Assembly: GCA_032358165.1 (NCBI GenBank)
Contig: JAALGY010000032.1
Span: 3,720,001-3,784,000 of the forward strand
Direction of reading: 5' to 3'
Source of the DNA: Diplosphaera chodatii
Taxonomy: Eukaryota; Chlorophyta; Trebouxiophyceae; Prasiolales; Stichococcaceae
DNA: 64,000 nucleotides
Shown here: in pieces, positions 24,662 to 38,230 of the stretch
How positions within the stretch are numbered: position 1 is the first letter of the stretch
How the letters are laid out: every line of letters begins with the position of its first letter
The notes under the pieces: model-generated
The model's database searches: none
What the model was told of the DNA's origin: nothing
What the model saw: the letters and a program-made list of their open reading frames with translations, nothing else
Made by a program: the position numbers and the translations under genes

Positions 24662-24677
24662 CGCGGCTGTCCCCCCA
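24662..24677 (-). other. Putative primer-binding site
   Basis: Reading the minus strand, the 5' LTR is followed by AT and then TGGGGGGACAGCC, starting with TGG as expected for pairing with a tRNA 3'-CCA end. The donor tRNA was not identified. Confidence 0.6.
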
Positions 24678-24679
24678 AT

Positions 24680-24874
24680 TGTAGAGACCTGTGCGTCCTA
24701 ACAGGCTTGCTGGATAAGCTAACATACGTTACAGGATAGATCTAGTGTAATGTATATTGTGTATTCAAGTCAAGCACCGAAACAGAGTCAAAGCTGTGAC
24801 AAGATCGATGGTCAATGCAGGTGCAGAGGAATCTATGATAACTGACTGTGGCTGTAGTCCTAGTACTCACTACA
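24680..24874 (-). repeat. 5' LTR (195 bp)
   Basis: Identical partner of 21842-22036. On the minus strand it carries the promoter of the element; transcription would run toward lower coordinates into the two ORFs. Confidence 0.92.
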
Positions 24875-24879
24875 GTATA
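24875..24879. repeat. Target-site duplication, right copy
   Basis: GTATA immediately after the LTR ending CTCACTACA; five-base duplication typical of Ty3/Copia-type integrases. Confidence 0.9.
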
Positions 24880-24994
24880 TTACGTGTCAACTACTTCTAT
24901 ATTGACCCGAGAATTATTGGCAATATATTTTTCCGTCCGAATTATTGCATTAACCAGCTGGTTCCAGGCCCATATTGCCCCCCAATATATTGCT

Positions 24995-25022
24995 TAATAT
25001 ATTGGGTGTTCCACTGGTAGAG
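24995..25022 (-). repeat. Right terminal inverted repeat
   Basis: The reverse complement reads CTCTACCAGTGGAACACCC then AATATATT, matching the left terminus at 20857. It defines the outer boundary of the interrupted element. Confidence 0.7.
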
Positions 25023-25347
25023 AAAGCATGCTGCTGAGCAGCTGGACGACGGATTCGCCTACTGCACAGTGTCGTCCTGATTTTGCGAACGCCTGCCTCA
25101 CGCACAGCCCCACGTAACATCGATGGTGCCTGCCATGCTGTTCTGAGTTACTGGTGCATCGGCAGTTTGGTAATCTCTCTGCTACACCTGCAATGCCTGC
25201 AACATGCGTCATGACGCCAGGATCCCATGCACAATGCAATGCTTACGAAGGTGCATGCATGCATCCATGCATGCATGGGTCCAGTACTGCAATGCAAGAG
25301 AAGCTTAATCGTGATCTGATATCGACAGCTTGCGTGATTACTGCAGC

Positions 25348-25665
25348 ATGGACCGCGAGAATGGTGGTGTCCAGCTCGGCGTGTTCTTCAGCCTCGTGGC
25401 CGTGACCTTGGTTGCCAACGTTTGCGTTTGGTCAAAAGAGGTGGGTTGGATGCGCTGTTGTCGCTGGCATGCATGGTTTATGTGGATTGCTGACGCCTCG
25501 GCCAAACACCTGCGCTGTCTGTATGTCTGATGTCTACCTTGGTACCTGTTGCAGATGTACAACGCTCTGCGTGACGACCTGCCGCCCAGATCCATGATGC
25601 TGCTGAGCTTTTACTGCGTCGCGCGGCCCATTCATTACATCTGCTGCATGTTCGGCTCGCAGTGA
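25348..25665 (+). CDS. Small membrane protein, unrecognised (possibly 5' partial)
   Basis: Two exons: 25348-25440, starting MDRENGGVQLGVFFSLVAVT with donor GTGGGT, and from about 25555 (after TTGCAG), with MYNALRDDLPPRSMMLLSFY and ending CMFGSQ-stop at 25663-25665. About 67 residues with one clear hydrophobic helix near the N-terminus and a Cys-rich tail. The ATG follows an acceptor-like ACTGCAG, so upstream exons may exist; the TIR element ends only about 325 bases upstream and could have displaced them. No function is recognised. Confidence 0.45.
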
Positions 25666-27019
25666 CGACACGGCATGTGCAGTGCAGCCCCAACCTGCCC
25701 CTAGCTAGTGTGTTCCATGAGCATCGGTGGATCGATGCCAGCAGCACTTGGGTCGATTTTGGTTCCGATGGATAGTGACACCGCGAAACGTATGTAGGAA
25801 ACTGTTCGTCATTTCACTTCGTTTGCCTGCCGCCATAGCCCTGTGGTATACCTGCTACTCACATGTGCAGCACTCGTGCAAGACTGTGACCATGCAGCCT
25901 TACGATGAAAAGTTGATGTATGTGCCACACCAGACGTTCCAAGTCAGGGTTGATGATCCCATGATGCATGCCCGAGTTGGTCACACATGCACGCCGTACT
26001 CCTGCGCAGCCAAACACACACACTGACGGACTACTGCTGCAGCAGTATAGACGCCTCAAGCAGCGGGAAGGGACATGCTGTGCTGCGACTCATGTCCTGT
26101 GTAGCTCTGCAGCACTACTGTCCACAAAGCGTGATGCAGTTCTCGCTATGCAGCTACATTGGAGCCATCACGTAAGGATGACTGATGGAAGCAGCAGGGC
26201 GCATGCATCGTGCTTTCCCTTTGAACGTCTGAAGCACAGTGGTTGCAGCACACGTTAGCCGAAGTACGACACAGCAATCGAAAGCTTGCCAGCGACACGC
26301 TGAGGCGCCCAATCCGGCGGGGCTAGGACTAGCCTGCAGCGGGATCGAACGCCAGCACGACCAACAGCGGCTCGTTACCACGCACAAAAGGCTGAGGTGG
26401 GTCTTTTCTACGTCTCATTCTATATATGCGAGCCATGCGCTTGCATGCCGGCAGAAAGCTATGAGCGGGTGTGGCTTTTGCAGAGTGTGTCTTGGTGTCG
26501 TTCAGAACACTGGCCAAGCAAGCATGTCAATAGCCCAAACTGACGGATCCCACTACATATTGAGTAGAAATGATCTCAAACTTTATGTGAGTGCTGTTGC
26601 ATGCGTACAACATCGTGAGCGGTCAGTTCACGCTGACTATGACAACGGTCGAGTGGCTCATACATGCATGCACCTGCTTCTGGCCCTGCCTTGTCCCTGA
26701 CGTAAAACGATTTATGAGTAGCATGTGCATGCGTGCAAATGCGTTGAAGAACTGCCGACCATAGTGTAGTGATCAGCATTCCAAGTCACCTTGGACTGAC
26801 GCTGTGCTGCTTGGCTGTTCCTCCCAGTGCACTTGTTCGCTGCGACTGGTATTTACTGAGCACCATCAGCAACAGAAATAGCATGCTGCGTGCAGGAGCC
26901 GATCCAGAGATCAAGCAGACAACATGTCACAGGTACCAGTACCGGGGCGCCCTGCGGTGCGTGCCCTTGCCATGTGTCATGAAGTCATCTGCACCTTCTG
27001 ATGCTCTAACGGCGATCTC
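25666..27019. other. Gene-poor stretch
   Basis: About 1.35 kb between two membrane-protein candidates. Several 60-150-codon frames occur on both strands, but none has family resemblance or consistent splice borders. An exon near 26880-26940 of the next gene is conceivable. No RNA gene was identified. Confidence 0.4.
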
Positions 27020-28290
27020 ATGTCACTTGGTTTCAGCATGAGGCTGCACCGACCAAGCACATCATTGCCAGTTCTGCACGATATGACGTCAGCCCACTGG
27101 ATGCTGCAGGTGTCGGCACGTGTTGAGCTCCTTGGGGTTGAGGACTTCGAGCCCATCCTTGTGCGCATGAAGATGGACGAGGACGGGCAGTACGTCATCC
27201 CTTTTGGCGCCATCAACGACGACTGGCGCTGCAATCAGCTGTATGCACAGGGACGCCAGGGCGACACAGACTGGCAGCCAGTGCTGCTGCAGCGTGTCCG
27301 TGGGCACCTGCAGGTGCAGCTGTCCCCGGCCCTGCTGGCAGCAGCCTCGTGTGGCATGCTGATCGACCTGCAGATTGGTGGTGCGTGCGTATTCTGGTAC
27401 AAGTGGCATGTGGGCAGTCGCGCATGGGATATCTTGCGTCACATGGCCCGCAGGCAGGTGGCATTTAGCCTGGAAGCCACATACCATGGCTAAAGTACAG
27501 TGTTTCTTCCTCGTTGCAGTCTTTCCAGATGCGGACCTTGCAACAACCCATCCCCTCCACTATGAGAAATTTATGCAATCAAGTGCGCGTCCAAGCCTCT
27601 CTGACCAGCCATGACTGTCTTGTATCGTTGCCAAGGCTCCCTGAGCGCACGCTTCTGCTCAGAATCAAGCTGCAGCTCGTGAATGTGTGTTCACCTGGCC
27701 GACCAGAAGATGGCGCCCGCAAGAACAAGAACCTGCAGACCATGGCTGTGGTGTTGACCTTTGGAGGGTTCGTCTACACGTTCTACAACATCCACTGGCT
27801 CTGTGCGCAAGGCACCCTGCGGAAGTATATGCATTGCTGATGATCTAACAATTAGCATCGTCATGGAGTGCACAGTGCCTGTGACATGCGTATAAGCCGA
27901 CAGCCTTGCATGCACGACCCATGCTGAGAAGGGGTAACTCTCCAGCTGCATGCTTGTATGCCAGTTGTCCAGCTCACTTCAGCGTGTGTACTCATTGCAG
28001 TCGTGCATTGCCGGGACCCCACCACCTTCCTGTTCGGCAATATCCTGCAGTTCTATGCCATCAACTTCCTCTGGCATAATTGTGTGGGCGACGTGCGTAA
28101 GAGCACCTGCATCACCTGCTTGCCCTTCTGGTATCTGACAACTGTGGTGTCGGTCTCACAGTGTATCTTCTGCATGCAGCTATGGGACCAGGCACTGAAC
28201 AAGACGCCTGCACCAATCATCATGCACTCTGCGTTTATCCTGTACGAGAAGCCAGTCCGGGCCTGCCGCTACATCTGCAGCTTCTTCTAG
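27020..28290 (+). CDS. Multi-pass membrane protein, unrecognised
   Basis: Spliced gene. The first long exon contains ARVELLGVEDFEPILVRMKM, GQYVIPFGAINDDWRCNQLY and RVRGHLQVQLSPALLAAASC, a soluble or lumenal portion. The next exons give QMRTLQQPIPSTMRNLCNQ, then an exon with IKLQLVNV and RKNKNLQTMAVVLTFGGFVY (hydrophobic), DPTTFLFGNILQFYAINFLW, and a final exon CIFCMQLWDQALNKTPAPII ending ICSFF-stop at 28288-28290. At least two or three membrane segments. The start is provisional: the ATG near 27020 may be preceded by further exons. A TGTAA at 28432 fits a poly(A) signal. No family is assigned. Confidence 0.55.
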
Positions 28291-28431
28291 AGGCAGGCTG
28301 CGATATCATGGCACAGCCCGCACAGCGGGTGATGGCAACATCTGGACCACTTTGTGCAGTGTCACAGCAGCGACATCATCCTGGCAATGCATTCAGCATG
28401 ATGACGAGAAGCTATGCCTCTTGTAAATTCG

Positions 28432-28436
28432 GGGAT
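28432..28436 (+). terminator. Possible poly(A) signal TGTAA
   Basis: TGTAA about 140 bases after the stop at 28290; UGUAA is the usual polyadenylation signal in chlorophyte algae. Confidence 0.35.
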
Positions 28437-28516
28437 GCCTTGAGGGAGCAGCGATTGATGTCAGTGTGATCAGGGCAGTGATTGGCTGATCCAATACGCA
28501 CAGCAGGTGCTTTGTA

Positions 28517-28558
28517 TGAAGTATGAAGTTCAGGTGTGAAGTATGAAGTTCAGGTGTG
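28517..28558. repeat. Short tandem duplication (20-bp unit, two copies)
   Basis: A unit of the form GAAGTATGAAGTTCAGGTGT is repeated twice head to tail in the non-coding gap between the membrane protein and the prolyl hydroxylase. Confidence 0.7.
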
Positions 28559-28870
28559 CAGAGAGCTGCCAAGATCGGAGCTGGCAGCCACTTGGTGCGA
28601 TCTTATGTGCAGGGAAGACAAGCAGCTGGTCGTGCGTGTTCACTTGTAAAGGACGGCATGATGGACAATAGGACATGCTGGTGGACTCTTAACAAGTGTG
28701 AAAACACATGACACGAAGTGGATGCTCAACATCTTGATGCCACTGCTAGCGGCTTCGAGCAATCCTATGCAGGCTGTGATTCAAATCAATGTCTAGCACT
28801 GGCATGGGCAGCCATGGTCGTACGGCAAAGGCTGTAGATGTGCTACTCCAGTTCTGTGCGTCGCGGACTA

Positions 28871-30058
28871 TCAATCTGTCTTCGCAACATCTGCCTTGCC
28901 AGGCGCTGCAACCTCCTCCTTTTTCGGGGCATCCGGGTCGCACACCTTGCACGCTGGGCGGCAGTACTTCAGCATGTAGGTCGGGTTCGCCTTGCACTCG
29001 CCAACGGCTGCCCACTCTTCACACCTATCATCGGCGTCAACACAGTCGCCCCACTTGGCTCGCTGTTCCTCTGCTGATAGCCCAAATGCGCCTGTGTGTA
29101 TCCATTTCGTTGCGGACCACTTCTCGCCCTTGAGGGTGGGGCAGCTGCCGTGCATGGAGGTGGGGTCCTCCTCGCCGTTGGGCTTGAGGCTATAAAACAG
29201 AAGCGCATCCCCCCGCACTGCCTTCACCGCAAGCCCCTCCTTGGCGCAGTCCGACCACTCAGGTCCTGTGACCTTGTTCTCCGCCTTGGGAAACACCGTC
29301 TCACCGCCCACCTCTGGAGTCGTCAGGTACATGAGGACGGTGGCGATGCGCTGGCCGCCGTTCTCAGGCCGCGCATTGACCTTGTCATGGAAGTAGTCCT
29401 CATGCGGCTTGTACTGCTGCCCATTCTGGTAGTGCAGGATCTGCAGGCCCTCGCCATTCTCGACAGGCAGGAAGCTGACATGCGACAGCCGCTTCTCAAT
29501 GCGCCTGATGGTCTCGTCCTGGCCGCGCGAGTAGAACGAGCCGGTCGAGGTGCGCACATCGCTGTCCACGCTGCCGCCCGTGCTGCTGTCCACCACGGTG
29601 CTCTTGGTCATGCGCTCTCGCGCGTTGTTGATGAGGTACTCGCACTCCTCCGCGGAAAGCAGTCCCTTGAAGATGAACGCCCTTGGCGACCAGCTGATCT
29701 GCTTGACCTCCCCTCGCCACATCTCCTTGCCAGACTCGCCAAAGCCAATGGTGGCCGGGTCATCAGCCAGCGGCTGCTGCTGCGGCAGCTCGCCCTTCCA
29801 GCCGGGGAACCGGTCTGTGTCCTCGATGTACTCATTCGCTGGCGCCGCTGAAACGATGGCCAGGCTGGCTGCCAAGACAAAGGCAGCTGTGACCACCATT
29901 ACGGCATTGGCTGGGCGTGTCACCGCTGCTCTGACGGATAGAGCGACAGGTGGCCGCCTATGTCTGCTGCCCAGCCGCATGGATGTAGGAGGGTTGTGAC
30001 CGGCCAAACCGGCAACTTGGACCCCGAAATGTGGGCTGCTGATGTAAGTCACTGCCAA
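28871..30058 (-). CDS. Prolyl 4-hydroxylase with C-terminal ShKT domain, intronless
   Basis: Single open frame of 395 residues in an intron-dense region. After a basic N-terminus there is a signal anchor (about residues 52-72, MVVTAAFVLAASLAIVSAA). The 2-oxoglutarate/Fe(II) dioxygenase domain (about 115-320) has ISWSPRAFIFKGLLSAEECE, the iron ligands His and Asp in YKPHEDYFHD (about residue 220) and the distal His in TSMHGSCP (about 301), followed by KWSATKW, whose Lys binds 2-oxoglutarate. Residues about 338-377 hold six cysteines in ShKT spacing (CVDADDRCEEW...CRPACKVC). The tail is Lys-rich. It hydroxylates peptidyl proline in the ER/Golgi, in algae mostly on wall glycoproteins. The start could also be the ATG encoding MRLGSR. 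Confidence 0.95.
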   Translation of the reverse strand: MAVTYISSPHFGVQVAGLAGHNPPTSMRLGSRHRRPPVALSVRAAVTRPANAVMVVTAAFVLAASLAIVSAAPANEYIEDTDRFPGWKGELPQQQPLADDPATIGFGESGKEMWRGEVKQISWSPRAFIFKGLLSAEECEYLINNARERMTKSTVVDSSTGGSVDSDVRTSTGSFYSRGQDETIRRIEKRLSHVSFLPVENGEGLQILHYQNGQQYKPHEDYFHDKVNARPENGGQRIATVLMYLTTPEVGGETVFPKAENKVTGPEWSDCAKEGLAVKAVRGDALLFYSLKPNGEEDPTSMHGSCPTLKGEKWSATKWIHTGAFGLSAEEQRAKWGDCVDADDRCEEWAAVGECKANPTYMLKYCRPACKVCDPDAPKKEEVAAPGKADVAKTD

Positions 30059-33928
<3,870 letters not shown>

Positions 33929-34195
33929 GCGGCCCTTGCAGCATGTATTGGTAGCCGGATCAACGGGGACCACTGGGACCCTGAAGCACCACTGTTGGCA
34001 GCGCATAACAGGCAGAAACTGCCCGCTGCAGCTGTGCCTCACGCAGGCCAGTCTTGCGGATGATGGCCAAGTGAGATGTGTGTCTGTTGACAGCCACAGC
34101 CCTTCTGAGCACCATACAGCAACCTATTGCACACAGCTAGCTACTCTGCTATCATGTGAAGTACAGACTTCTGGTAAAACTGGTGTACAGCTGAG

Positions 34196-37100
34196 CTACA
34201 AAACTCTGCTGCCCGCTGCGAGCCCAGCAAGTTTGCCAGTCACGAAGGCCCAGTAGAAGTTGAAGCCGCCAATGCGTCCAAACACATCCAGCAGCTCGCC
34301 AGCCACATGCACACCCTGCAAAGTCGTGCAAGGCATGAGTCAGACGGTCGTCGATCACGTCAGGAGGAGTGTCAAACACGGGCCGTGCTGCACGACTCTG
34401 CACACGGTAGTAGCAGAGACAGCCAGGTCAACCTACCGGCAGCTTGCGGCTCTCGCATGTAGCACAGTTCAGCTCGCTGAGCGGAATGCCGCCGCCTGTT
34501 ACCTCAGCCTGCAGCATCATGTACAGCACATCCAGGCTTGCATGTACCGGATATGAAAATGCACAGCGTGCACCTGCAGCATCCCTTGCAGCTGGCAGCA
34601 ATGCAATATTTATCAGGAATGTATCTGCAGGAAGGCGAAGCGAGTCTGAACGTCAAGCGTGCCACCTTCATGTAGCCCTCGTGGCCTGTGACGTCCAGCG
34701 GCCAGGCCGTCAGCGCCGCCAGCAGTGCCTGCCGCTGCGCCTTGCGCAGCTCGGCGGCCCGCGTCGCCCTTGCGTCCACATCTGCCGCCGTGCACAGCGC
34801 CTGCAGCAGGCAAGATGCCATTGGCTGGCTCATGCTGCTGCAGGGCACAGCTACGCGCATGTTGAACTCCAGTATGTTGGACATACCCTGCTGGGTAGCT
34901 CAGTGCTGTCTGGGGTGTACCTCGGCAAGCCGCGTTGGGATGCCGCGCTTGTGAAGCACGCTGCCTACTGTCTGGCCACCGGCATCTGACAACGCCGCCG
35001 CCCAGGACGTCTCCGGCTCGCCCGTCCAGTTTGCCGTCAGCGCTGCATCCACATGCTACACAGCTCAGGCTCACGCCGTGCTGCACCAAGTCCGAGTACC
35101 TCGCATGGGACATGGTGACAAGCTTGCCAATGGGTACCTCCAGGCACACGTCGATTTGGTGCCTGCACATGTCTTGTGTGCATGCACGTCTGGCACAACC
35201 ACGAGATGCACACAGGGCCCTGGCGGCGGCGTGTGCCGCTCCAGCGCCATCACGGCGTGGTGCGACAGGTCCACCAGTACCCTAAAACTCTAACGACATC
35301 CTGCTGCTCACCTGGCAGCGGCGTGTGCCGCTCCAGCGCCATCACGGCGTGGTGCGACAGGTCCAGCACCGCGGGGCCGGTCACGCCCCGGTGGCTGAAC
35401 AGCAGGCTGCCTCGCTGCGCTGTGGACGGCTTGCCTTTGCCGCCCGGCTTCCTGGCTGAAAACTGCACGCCATGCACCGTCAGCCCTGCAGCATGCAAAT
35501 GCGATTCTGTGATTCGACCCGCCTTGAATCTGGCATTCAGGGCACCTGTCACGCTGGCCCCTGCACGTGGGGCTGACGCTTGCACCCCTATATGATATGG
35601 GCCTGAGAGTGTGGACCCTGCTGTCACCTGACAGCTGCGCGCCGCTTGGGTGGGAGCCCTTGAGCGGCGTCAGCGCCGGGTATGGGTCGCGCAGGCTGTG
35701 GCCAAGGGCCCGCAACACGCGCCAGCCGCCGCCATCGGTGCCCAGCTTCGGGTACGACTTGCCGCCCGTCGCCATGACCTGTGGAGCATCGAAATGTGGC
35801 GTCTGCGGCTGATTCGGATGAAAGTGGGACGAGCACGAGCGGCGGATGGCCTGGTGCACGGAGGCCTGGTGGTTGAGGACAGCCGGGCCGACCATCCTGC
35901 GGCGGACCAGAGGCGAGCCAGGCAGGAGATCCTGGCACATCTTGCAGCTGGGTTGCCACCCGGCTCACCACGCGGCGGGCGTGGAAGGCGCTGCCATCCT
36001 GCAGCCCGCACCTCCAGCCGCCTGCAACCCCGTCTGCTCGCAGGTCCGCCAGGCCGGCCCCGTAGCGCACCGAGACGCCTGCTGCCAGGCACGCTGCCAG
36101 CAGCTTGTCCCGCACCTGCGAGAGAAGCTGCATAAACTCTGATCAGCAGCTGATGCACAGTGCTTTGCACACTACAGGTGGACTGGCAGTCCAGTGTGGT
36201 CTGCATGGGGCGTGTCTTCTGTATAATAGCTGTGTGAGGCACATGCCGTCCCACTTTTCAACCTCAGGCTCTGGCCAGGTGCAGCAGCTGCCACACCTCA
36301 CGGGAGCTATTGCTGGTGGGGAACCACTTGAGGGTGGCCGCCTCCAGAGCCAGTTGCAGCCCAATATCCTGCTGCAGCCTGCACATTGGGAAGCGTGTGC
36401 ACCTGAAACAATTGCAACCATGCCGCCCGTGCTTCCTGAACACCCCACACGACTTCGCCACCACATGCGCTCTGTGTTGGCAGCTGTCCAATAGACGACC
36501 CAAGGCCTAAGCTGCGGGACGTGTGCATGGAAGCAGCTGCAGCGTACTGCTTTGTCACTCAAAATAGATATGGCCACGCACCAGGCCCTGCACTCGTCCA
36601 CGGGCCAGGAGGCGAGCATGCCGCGCAGTGCCGCGGGGCTGGACTCCGTGAAGAAGTCGCGGCCGGGGTCCACATCCGCTGGCAGCACGTTGCTGCAGCA
36701 GAGCAGCAGCAAGGATGTCTCCCATGCGCGTCACTCATGCCTAATCTGTGCCTCTCTGACGCCCCTCTCACTGTCATCAGATCACAGTTGATAGACCAAC
36801 AACACCATGCACGTTGCCGGGGGCCAGATCGAGTGCAGGCCTTGCTCAGTCGGTGATGCAGCGCACCAGCGGGTGCCGCCGCTGACGAGGATCTTGCGGC
36901 CGGCCTCAGCCTGCCGCTCCAGTATTGTCACCTGCTCAGCACCAGAACAGTCGCTGTCTGCAAGCGTGTGATGCACCGAAATAGGTGTGGTGGCCTTGTG
37001 GCAGCCTTTGCAGCTTGATGGAATGTGTCTGTACACACCTGGGCGCCCTGCTGTGCCGCGAAATAGGCCGCTGCAAGGCCAGCCGCGCCACCGCCGATGA

Positions 37101-37338
37101 CTGCCACATCTGCTGAGAGGCCGTTCTTCTCTGATGCTGACGCGTAGAGCGCGCAGCACCGCCTAGTGCGCTTGCCGGCGGTGCCGTAAATAGGTCGCCC
37201 ATGCTGTGCGCCATGGCCGGTGCCATGGCAAGAGCGCCAGTGGGTGGGCAAACGATGGAGCTGTGGCACACAATGTATTGATTTGACGTTCTGACTTAGA
37301 CCATCACCATTGAGCATGACATACGCCGCAGCTCGCAA
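34196..37338 (-). CDS. HI0933/YhiN-family FAD-dependent oxidoreductase
   Basis: Flavoprotein with an N-terminal dinucleotide-binding fold: DVAVIGGGAAGLAAAYFAAQ, then VTILERQAEAGRKILVSGG and RCNVLPADVDPGRDFF (the family's SGGGRCN motif, here SGGTRCN). Middle exons have LALEAATLKWFPTSNSS, LAACLAAGVSVRYGAGLADL, the signature ATGGKSYPKLGTDGGGW and FSHRGVTGPAVLDLSHHAV. The C-terminal part has LLAALTAWPLDVTGHEGYMK, EVTGGGIPLSELN, LPGVHVAGELLDVFGRIGGF and NFYWAFVTGKLAGLAAGS, ending with TAG at 34196-34198. The residues before the FAD fold are basic, Ser/Thr/Ala-rich and suit an organelle transit peptide; the exact ATG (37338 used) is uncertain. The family's physiological substrate is unknown. It is head-to-head with SUMO. 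Confidence 0.9.
35219..35365 (-). repeat. Partial exon duplication inside the flavoprotein gene
   Basis: A 55-bp segment at 35311-35365, the 3' end of the exon encoding DLSHHAVMALERHTPLPG plus part of its donor, recurs at 35219-35273 with one mismatch, offset 92 bases. The upstream copy on the minus strand has a working GTGAGC donor. The second copy lies in the following intron and its donor position reads GGCCCT, so it should be spliced out. Confidence 0.85.
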
Positions 37339-37591
37339 TACTGTTCACAATGTCTATTCGAGCAAACGATGCACCACGAAATGCTCGCTATATGCGGCTG
37401 CCAGCGTGCCAGTGCGACCATTCACTGCGCGATGATTCCACAAGTACAGTGACAAACGCAGTCTGGTGGCTAACAGGCAATGAGCGACCCGTCCGCTGTT
37501 CAAGCTTTGGCGGTGTCTGACATCATGTGCCCAGCATCCGACCTGGACAGACAAATACCATTTGCATGCATGCACAAACTTCATCAGCACC
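37339..37591. promoter_or_regulatory. Short divergent promoter region, flavoprotein / SUMO
   Basis: About 250 bases separate the inferred start of the flavoprotein (-) from the SUMO ATG (+). Promoter role is inferred from position. Confidence 0.4.
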
Positions 37592-38230
37592 ATGGCTGAA
37601 CCTGATGTCAAGCCGGATGTCAAGCCAAACACAGCGAGCAGCGATGTGCTGAACCTGGTGATCCGGGATGCACAGGGTGCGCACTGTTGCACAGCACCAT
37701 CGATTCACACAGATAGAGCTCTGGGGCCACTGGAGCTTAAAGTGTATGCTCTGCTGCCCAGTCAGAAAGGCCTTGAGGGCCTTGCGTCGGCCTGAAGCGC
37801 AGCAGTATAACAGCGTGTTTGAACGCTGTAGCATGTGCTTCGTCGCAGCGGCACTGTGGACATTAGCATGGCGGCCTTGAGTCAAGGCTCATTGGGAGAT
37901 GCTTGGGTTGCAGGTGATGAGGTGCACTTCAAGGTGAAGCCCACCACCAAGTTCGAGAAGATCTTTAATGCTTGGAAGACGCGCAAGGCTGTGCAGACTG
38001 GCGTGCGCTTCATGGTCGACGGCGTGCAGCTGCATGCGCATCGAACGCCGGGTGAGGAGCATCATGTGCGATGCGCAACTGGACTCCCTACACTCAGTCT
38101 CTTGCATGGCATGCTGCTGGTCCTCACGATTGCAACTCTTCCTCGCATTCCTCCTGGTGCAGCGGATGAAAACCTGGAAGACGGGGACGCCATCGATGCC
38201 ATGGCTGAACAGATCGGCGGCAGTGCATAA
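37592..38230 (+). CDS. Small ubiquitin-like modifier (SUMO)
   Basis: Three visible exons. Exon 1 starts MAEPDVKPDVKPNTASSDVL and ends in VIRDAQ plus one base (donor GTGCGC). Exon 2 begins near 37913 with GDEVHFKVKPTTKFEKIFNA and ends VRFMVDGVQLHAHRTP. Exon 3 begins near 38160 with ADENLEDGDAIDAMAEQIGG, then SA-stop at 38228-38230. The ubiquitin fold, DG..L...TP and LEDGD.ID..xQ.GG signatures are SUMO, and the GG followed by two residues implies processing by a SUMO protease. A KxE-like site (VKPD) lies in the flexible N-terminus and could allow chain formation. It acts in nucleus and cytoplasm by conjugation to lysines. Confidence 0.95.

Larger units (their letters stand above)
21842..24874 (-). 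mobile_element. Non-autonomous LTR retrotransposon with Gag-protease-chromodomain, no pol
   Basis: Complete 3,033-bp element read on the minus strand. Two 195-bp LTRs (TG...CA) appear identical base for base, and the target duplication GTATA flanks both sides (21837-21841 and 24875-24879). A primer-binding-type sequence lies next to the 5' LTR, and a purine tract next to the 3' LTR. The interior encodes a 147-residue ORF and a 708-residue Gag/aspartic-protease/chromodomain ORF, both open. There is no reverse transcriptase, RNase H or integrase, and no room for them. The chromodomain points to descent from a chromovirus (Ty3-type) element by loss of the central pol region. It sits inside an AT-rich TIR element. 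Confidence 0.92.
20857..25022. mobile_element. AT-rich terminal-inverted-repeat element (non-autonomous DNA transposon), interrupted
   Basis: Ends are inverted copies of CTCTACCAGTGGAAC followed by an imperfect CCAATATATT block: left from 20857, right ending 25022. Without the inserted retroelement the element is about 1.1 kb. Its outer parts are much more AT-rich than the host and carry many copies of the palindrome CAATATATTG (for example near 20910, 20948, 21174, 21225, 24982 and 25000), a typical layout of subterminal transposase-binding sites. No transposase ORF is present. Flanks read CCAAAA|CTCT and AGAG|AAAGC, so a short A-rich target duplication (AAA) is possible but not distinctive; superfamily is not assigned. 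Confidence 0.7.

Noticed and set aside
25255..25282. GCATGCATGCATCCATGCATGCATG run as a possible regulatory or CRISPR-like repeat
   Set aside because: Simple GCAT repetition without spacers; low-complexity sequence only.
26330..26400. tRNA-like GGATCGAAC motif
   Set aside because: The flanking bases do not form a proper T-stem, anticodon arm or acceptor stem.
29096..29851. 251-codon plus-strand frame opposite prolyl hydroxylase
   Set aside because: The minus strand encodes a complete catalytic enzyme; the plus frame has no recognisable content.
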